Positions 5,348-8,570 of a stretch of 8,570 bases of DNA are shown one piece after another. Under the pieces are notes generated by a model that saw only the letters and a list, made by a program, of their open reading frames with translations, was not told where the DNA came from and did not search any database. Numbering within the stretch: the first letter of the stretch is position 1; the number at the start of each line of letters is the position of its first letter. This DNA comes from Lentisphaeria bacterium (GTDB lineage Bacteria; Verrucomicrobiota; Lentisphaeria; Oligosphaerales; Oligosphaeraceae). Both the position numbers and the translations under genes were made by a program. Location of the stretch: contig JAQVUB010000083.1 in assembly GCA_028699735.1 (NCBI GenBank), forward strand, positions 1 to 8,570, written 5' to 3'.

Positions 5348-6712
5348 ATGGAAAACGTTCGAATTGGTTATCTGGCCTTGTCCAAACTCAGCTGGCGCAC
5401 GGCAAAAATTGACAAGATTGCGGCGGACACCGGGAAATTTCTGTCGGAGCAGTCTGCTTGTAGTCTGGTACAGGCGGCGGGTTTGATCACCAGTGAAGCG
5501 GAAGCGGAAGAGGCCTGTGCGGTATTGAACAGGGAAGGTATTGATCTGCTGGTCATGCATTTTGTCACCTTTCCGGCAGGCGCCTTGATTCCGCTGATTG
5601 CCTCCCGGATTCAGGTGCCGGTGGTGCTGCTGGCTAATCCGGAGGAAGCCGGGGCTGGCAAAATGTGGGAACAAAACTCCTTCTGCGGGGCAAATCTGGG
5701 GGCTTTCGTGATGCGCCGCATGGCCAAACAATACGGCTATTTGAAAGTTCTTCCGGCGGAGACCCCGGCTGCTTTGCATAAGTTTATTGCGGCTGCGCGT
5801 TGTATTTCGGTGTTGAAAAGCCGTCGGATTGGTTTGATTGGCGGGCGTGTGCCGGGTTTTTACACGTCCAATTTTGACGAGATGAAGCTGCGCTCGCATT
5901 TTGGCACGGCGGTGGAAGTCAGTGATCTGCTGGAAATGGTGGATACCGCGGCTAAGTTAAGCGAGGAACAGCTTGCTGAGGGCAGGGCAGTCGTAAAAAA
6001 ATCTGCGGCGAAAGTTCATTGTGTGCCGGATACGGAACTAGAATTGGCTGCCAAAATGTTTGCTTCCTTCAAGGCGATGGCGAAGAAATACAAGCTTGAT
6101 GCCTTTGCCATACGCTGCTGGCCGGAAGCATCCGATATTTTCGGTATTGCTCCCTGTGCGGTGATTGGCATGCTTAATGACAACGGCATTCCGGCCAGCT
6201 GCGAAGGAGATGTCCCCGGAGCGCTTACGATGATGATCCTGAAAGCGCTGGCTGGCGAGGGCATGCCCCTGTTTGTTGATTTGATTTCCTATGATGAAAA
6301 AGACAACAGCGGCGTGGTCTGGCACTGCGGCGCAGCCCCGACTTCCCTCTGTCGGAAATTTGAAGAGACCGAATACCGCCTGCATTTCCGGGTGGATGGC
6401 GGTGACAAAAAAGGAGTCACGAATGATTTTGCGTTGAAAGCAGGCAGGGTCACTGTGGCGAAACTCGATCAGGATGCGGATGGACATTACCGGATGCTGA
6501 TCGCCCCGGGAACCGCCGTCGATACGGAACCGTTCATTCGCGGGAATCCCCTGCGAATCCGCTTCGATATGCCGGTAGGAAAACTGATTGATACGATCAT
6601 GATGAAAGGCTTTGAACACCACTACACGGTCATTCATGCCGACCTCAAAGACGAACTGCTGCAGTTCTGCTCCTGGATGGGAATCGAACCGGTTATGGCA
6701 GAAAATTCTTAA
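5348..6712 (+). CDS. L-fucose/L-arabinose-isomerase-family protein
   Basis: This 454-residue protein has the architecture of the FucI/AraA aldose-ketose isomerase superfamily: two Rossmann-like N-terminal domains (to about residue 170, with PVVLLANPEE at 91-100 and IGLIGGRVPG at 161-170) and a C-terminal catalytic part. Family-typical segments are RCWPE (256-260), CEGDVPGALTMM (285-296), WHCGAAP (325-331) and GFEHHY (421-426). By analogy with E. coli FucI, where a Glu and an Asp 24 residues apart and a distant His bind Mn2+, the likely ligands here are Glu286, Asp311 and His424 or His425. The protein is much shorter than FucI (about 590 residues), as is usual for the uncharacterised members of this group, so the substrate is open. 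The ATG at 5348 is chosen because AAGGGG (5338-5343) precedes it by 4 nt, although the frame is open upstream. It is first in a plus-strand operon divergent from an AraC regulator. Its TAA stop lies in an intergenic repeat. Confidence 0.85.
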   Translation: MENVRIGYLALSKLSWRTAKIDKIAADTGKFLSEQSACSLVQAAGLITSEAEAEEACAVLNREGIDLLVMHFVTFPAGALIPLIASRIQVPVVLLANPEEAGAGKMWEQNSFCGANLGAFVMRRMAKQYGYLKVLPAETPAALHKFIAAARCISVLKSRRIGLIGGRVPGFYTSNFDEMKLRSHFGTAVEVSDLLEMVDTAAKLSEEQLAEGRAVVKKSAAKVHCVPDTELELAAKMFASFKAMAKKYKLDAFAIRCWPEASDIFGIAPCAVIGMLNDNGIPASCEGDVPGALTMMILKALAGEGMPLFVDLISYDEKDNSGVVWHCGAAPTSLCRKFEETEYRLHFRVDGGDKKGVTNDFALKAGRVTVAKLDQDADGHYRMLIAPGTAVDTEPFIRGNPLRIRFDMPVGKLIDTIMMKGFEHHYTVIHADLKDELLQFCSWMGIEPVMAENS

Positions 6713-6747
6713 CAACGAAAAAACACGAAAAGATACGAAAAATTTTT
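6709..6747 (+). repeat. Solo copy of the TTAACAACGAAAA repeat at the isomerase stop
   Basis: The sequence begins TTAACAACGAAAAAACACGA and continues with AAGATACGAAAAATTTTT. It is a single copy of the intergenic repeat, with three spaced ACGAAA units. Its first bases provide the TAA stop codon (6710-6712) of the isomerase-like gene. A 9-bp tandem array follows immediately at 6748. Confidence 0.7.
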
Positions 6748-6783
6748 ATCGGTCGGATCGGTCGGATCGGTCGGATCGGTCGG
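6748..6783 (+). repeat. 9-bp tandem array (four perfect ATCGGTCGG units) in the thuA-like leader
   Basis: ATCGGTCGG is repeated four times without change. The array ends 58 bp before the ThuA-like ATG. It is the reverse complement, on the plus strand, of the array at 5128-5170; relative to the gene that follows, both arrays have the same orientation and the same unit number. The rest of the spacer (6784-6841) holds a purine-rich stretch and the ribosome-binding site of the next gene. Confidence 0.9.
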
Positions 6784-6841
6784 AGGAAAAAAGACCAGGC
6801 TAACCGGGTGAGACTGGTTTCCAGGAAAGGGAAATTGAAGC

Positions 6842-7648
6842 ATGGGTACGATCAACGTTACGATTTGGAATGAATTCAAGCATGAGCGGTCGCAATCTCC
6901 TGCCGGTGATCTGATCCGCAGGCATTATCCCGAAGGTTTACACCGGACTTTGGCGCAGAATCTGGCGGCGGACGATCTGGTCATACGAGCCGTTTCTCTG
7001 GATGAGCCTGAGCAGGGGCTACCGGAGGAGATTCTGCAGTCGACCGATGTACTGGTCTGGTGGGGGCACTGTGCTCATGCGGAAGTCAATGATGAACTGG
7101 TTGACAGGATTCAGAAACGGGTTCTGGCCGGCATGGGGCTGGTGGTGCTGCATTCCGGGCATTTGTCGAAGATTTTCCGGCGTCTGATGGGTACGGTCTG
7201 CCGTTTGCGCTGGCGTGAAGTTGGGGAAAAGGAGCGGCTCTGGGTTGTGTCGCCTTCGCATCCGATTGCCCAGGGTATTCCGGAGACCTTTGTTATTCCG
7301 CATCATGAAATGTATGGGGAGCCCTTTGATATTCCGCAGGATGGCAAGATTGTCTTCATGTCCTGGTATGAGGGCGGTAATGTCTTTCGCAGCGGAGTGG
7401 CTTTTGAACGCGACCGCGGAAAAATCTTCTACTTCTCGCCTGGTCATGAGACCTTCCCGATTTACCATGATCCGGTCATCATCAAAATCATAGGCAATGC
7501 CATTCGCTGGGCGGCACCGCAGGAAGTGGTCCTCGATCGAATCACGCCGCAACCGCAGGCGCTGGAAAAAATCCTGTCTGAAAATCCGCTGGCCTGTCTA
7601 GATACTTCTTCGTTGCATAAAGCGAATACGGAGGAAAAGAAGGCATGA
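6842..7648 (+). CDS. ThuA-domain (trehalose-utilization-like) protein
   Basis: This 268-residue, probably cytoplasmic protein is a single ThuA domain, a class I glutamine-amidotransferase-like fold. Visible markers are the strand MGTINVTIWNEF (1-12), the loop VLVWWGHCAH (70-79), VVLHSGH (101-107), HHEMYGEPF (154-162) and the C-terminal SPGHETFPIYHDP (199-211), the most conserved part of the family. About 40 residues follow the domain without clear function. In rhizobia ThuA works with the Gfo/Idh/MocA dehydrogenase ThuB in trehalose and related disaccharide use through 3-keto sugars. Here too a Gfo/Idh/MocA gene follows, overlapping by four bases, so a 3-keto-sugar step is a reasonable inference, with the actual substrate unknown. 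AGGAAAGG (6823-6830) lies 11 nt before the ATG. There is no signal peptide, unlike many secreted ThuA proteins of PVC bacteria. Confidence 0.87.
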   Translation: MGTINVTIWNEFKHERSQSPAGDLIRRHYPEGLHRTLAQNLAADDLVIRAVSLDEPEQGLPEEILQSTDVLVWWGHCAHAEVNDELVDRIQKRVLAGMGLVVLHSGHLSKIFRRLMGTVCRLRWREVGEKERLWVVSPSHPIAQGIPETFVIPHHEMYGEPFDIPQDGKIVFMSWYEGGNVFRSGVAFERDRGKIFYFSPGHETFPIYHDPVIIKIIGNAIRWAAPQEVVLDRITPQPQALEKILSENPLACLDTSSLHKANTEEKKA

Positions 7649-8570
7649 AAAAAATACGTATTTCATTTATTGCTGCCGGGCGCATGGCCAACAGCATGGC
7701 CGCTCAGTTAAAAAGTCTGCAGCAGGTTGAGCTGGCCGCAGTCTATGATCCCCTGCAGGATCGTTGTGCAGAATTTGCCCGGAAGCACGGTTTTCAAAAG
7801 AGCTGTTCCTCTCGTGAGGAGCTGCTTTCTGACAAAAGCGTGGACGGGATTGTTATCTGCAATTATTGCCCGCAGCATTGTGAAACCATTCTGGCGACTC
7901 TGTCGGCCGGCTTTCGCAGTATTTTCTGTGAAAAACCCGTGATTCGTCAGACGGAAGAAGCCGCGCTTCTTCGTGAAGCAGTAGCCGAAGCCGGAGCCAA
8001 TGTGATGATCGGGCATCACCGCAAACATATCCCGGCCTGCATCCGGCTCAAGGAAATGATTGATGCCGGCCGTCTTGGCAAAATCCGCTTTGCCAAGGTC
8101 AACTACTGCAATGCGGGATATTCACGTGACTGGGATGATTATTTTGCCAGTTATGAAAAATCCGGTGGGACAACGCTGGATATGGTTACCCATTATGTGG
8201 ATTTGTTTAACTGGTATTTTGGTGAGGCCGAATCGACTTCAGCACGGGCGCTGATGCTGGAACGCACACTGCCCAAAGATGTGCAACCCTGCGATTACGT
8301 CAATGCCACACTGACCTATCGTAACGGGGTCATTTGCGGCATCGAATCCTCCTATCAGCGCTATGGCGTGCCGTATGACACGATGGAAATCTATGGCGAC
8401 CAATATACGGCTGTGACCGATTGCCGTACCCTAAAGCTGTACAACACGGTGGAAACCGTTGATATCAAGGTCGGCTTCGAGGAAATCGGCAGCGATCGGC
8501 TGCAGCAGGCGAAAACCTTTGTCAGCATGATTGAAGAGGGTCATCCGCGGCAGACAACCCTGGAAGAGGG
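7645..8570 (+). CDS. Gfo/Idh/MocA-family dehydrogenase (ThuB-like position), 3' end outside window
   Basis: An open frame starts at ATG 7645 and runs 308 codons to the right edge without a stop. The start overlaps the thuA-like stop as ATGA and follows GGAGG (7631-7635) by 9 nt, showing translational coupling. The N-terminal strand KKIRISFIAAGRMANSMA (2-19) is the Rossmann nucleotide-binding loop, with the first Gly of GxGxxA replaced by Ala. The family motif CEKP (95-98) contains the conserved Lys97. GHHRKHIPA (123-131) and GGTTLDMVTHYVD (174-186) give the usual substrate-domain residues, including Asp179 and His183. It should be an NAD(P)-dependent sugar dehydrogenase. With the ThuA-like protein it forms a pair like rhizobial ThuA-ThuB, which handles 3-keto sugars. 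Typical family length is 330-390 residues, so most of the protein is present. The other Gfo/Idh fragment at the left edge has a standard GCGAFA loop and is clearly a different paralogue. Confidence 0.92.
   Translation, partial: MKKIRISFIAAGRMANSMAAQLKSLQQVELAAVYDPLQDRCAEFARKHGFQKSCSSREELLSDKSVDGIVICNYCPQHCETILATLSAGFRSIFCEKPVIRQTEEAALLREAVAEAGANVMIGHHRKHIPACIRLKEMIDAGRLGKIRFAKVNYCNAGYSRDWDDYFASYEKSGGTTLDMVTHYVDLFNWYFGEAESTSARALMLERTLPKDVQPCDYVNATLTYRNGVICGIESSYQRYGVPYDTMEIYGDQYTAVTDCRTLKLYNTVETVDIKVGFEEIGSDRLQQAKTFVSMIEEGHPRQTTLEE

Noticed and set aside
5282..6715. Minus-strand open frames of 205 and 225 codons
   Set aside because: Both are mirror frames of the isomerase-like gene; compositions are typical of antisense reading and they have no ribosome-binding sites.
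7019..7552. Minus-strand open frame of 177 codons
   Set aside because: It is antisense to the ThuA-like gene, which carries clear family motifs.

Overview
The window carries a carbohydrate-metabolism segment of a bacterial genome with moderate G+C genes and A/T-rich, repeat-laden spacers. Gfo/Idh/MocA oxidoreductases, a ThuA-domain protein, an L-fucose-isomerase-family protein and an AraC regulator, together with intergenic repeats built on CACGAAAA, suggest a member of the PVC group such as Lentisphaerota/Victivallales or a related Verrucomicrobiota lineage. That is an inference from gene content and repeat style; no marker gene is present.

Layout. The left two thirds reads on the minus strand: the start of a Gfo/Idh/MocA oxidoreductase running off the left edge (1-122), an alpha-D-glucose-type phosphoglucomutase pgm (321-1940), a second phosphohexomutase of the phosphomannomutase/phosphoglucomutase type (2208-3773), and an AraC-family regulator (4299-5108). 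The right third reads on the plus strand, divergent from the regulator: an L-fucose/L-arabinose-isomerase-family protein (5348-6712), a ThuA-domain protein (6842-7648) and a Gfo/Idh/MocA dehydrogenase (7645 to the right edge) that overlaps thuA-like by an ATGA. The likely logic is that the AraC protein senses a sugar and controls the divergent isomerase/ThuA/dehydrogenase operon, while the two phosphomutases interconvert hexose-1- and hexose-6-phosphates for central metabolism or polysaccharide synthesis.

The most unusual content lies in the spacers. All but the araC/isomerase spacer carry copies of an A/T-rich repeat with the core TTTTTAACnACGAAAA, mostly as inverted pairs. One pair (3846-4250) encloses a structured core and looks like a non-autonomous MITE-like element. 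Solo copies sit exactly on the stop codons of the araC-like and isomerase-like genes. A second repeat, four copies of a 9-bp unit ATCGGTCGG, occurs twice, each time just upstream of a gene start (araC-like and thuA-like) and in the same orientation relative to that gene. I see no RNA genes, CRISPR, transposase or phage genes. I do not see a convincing new multi-gene system; the repeat architecture is the part that merits follow-up.
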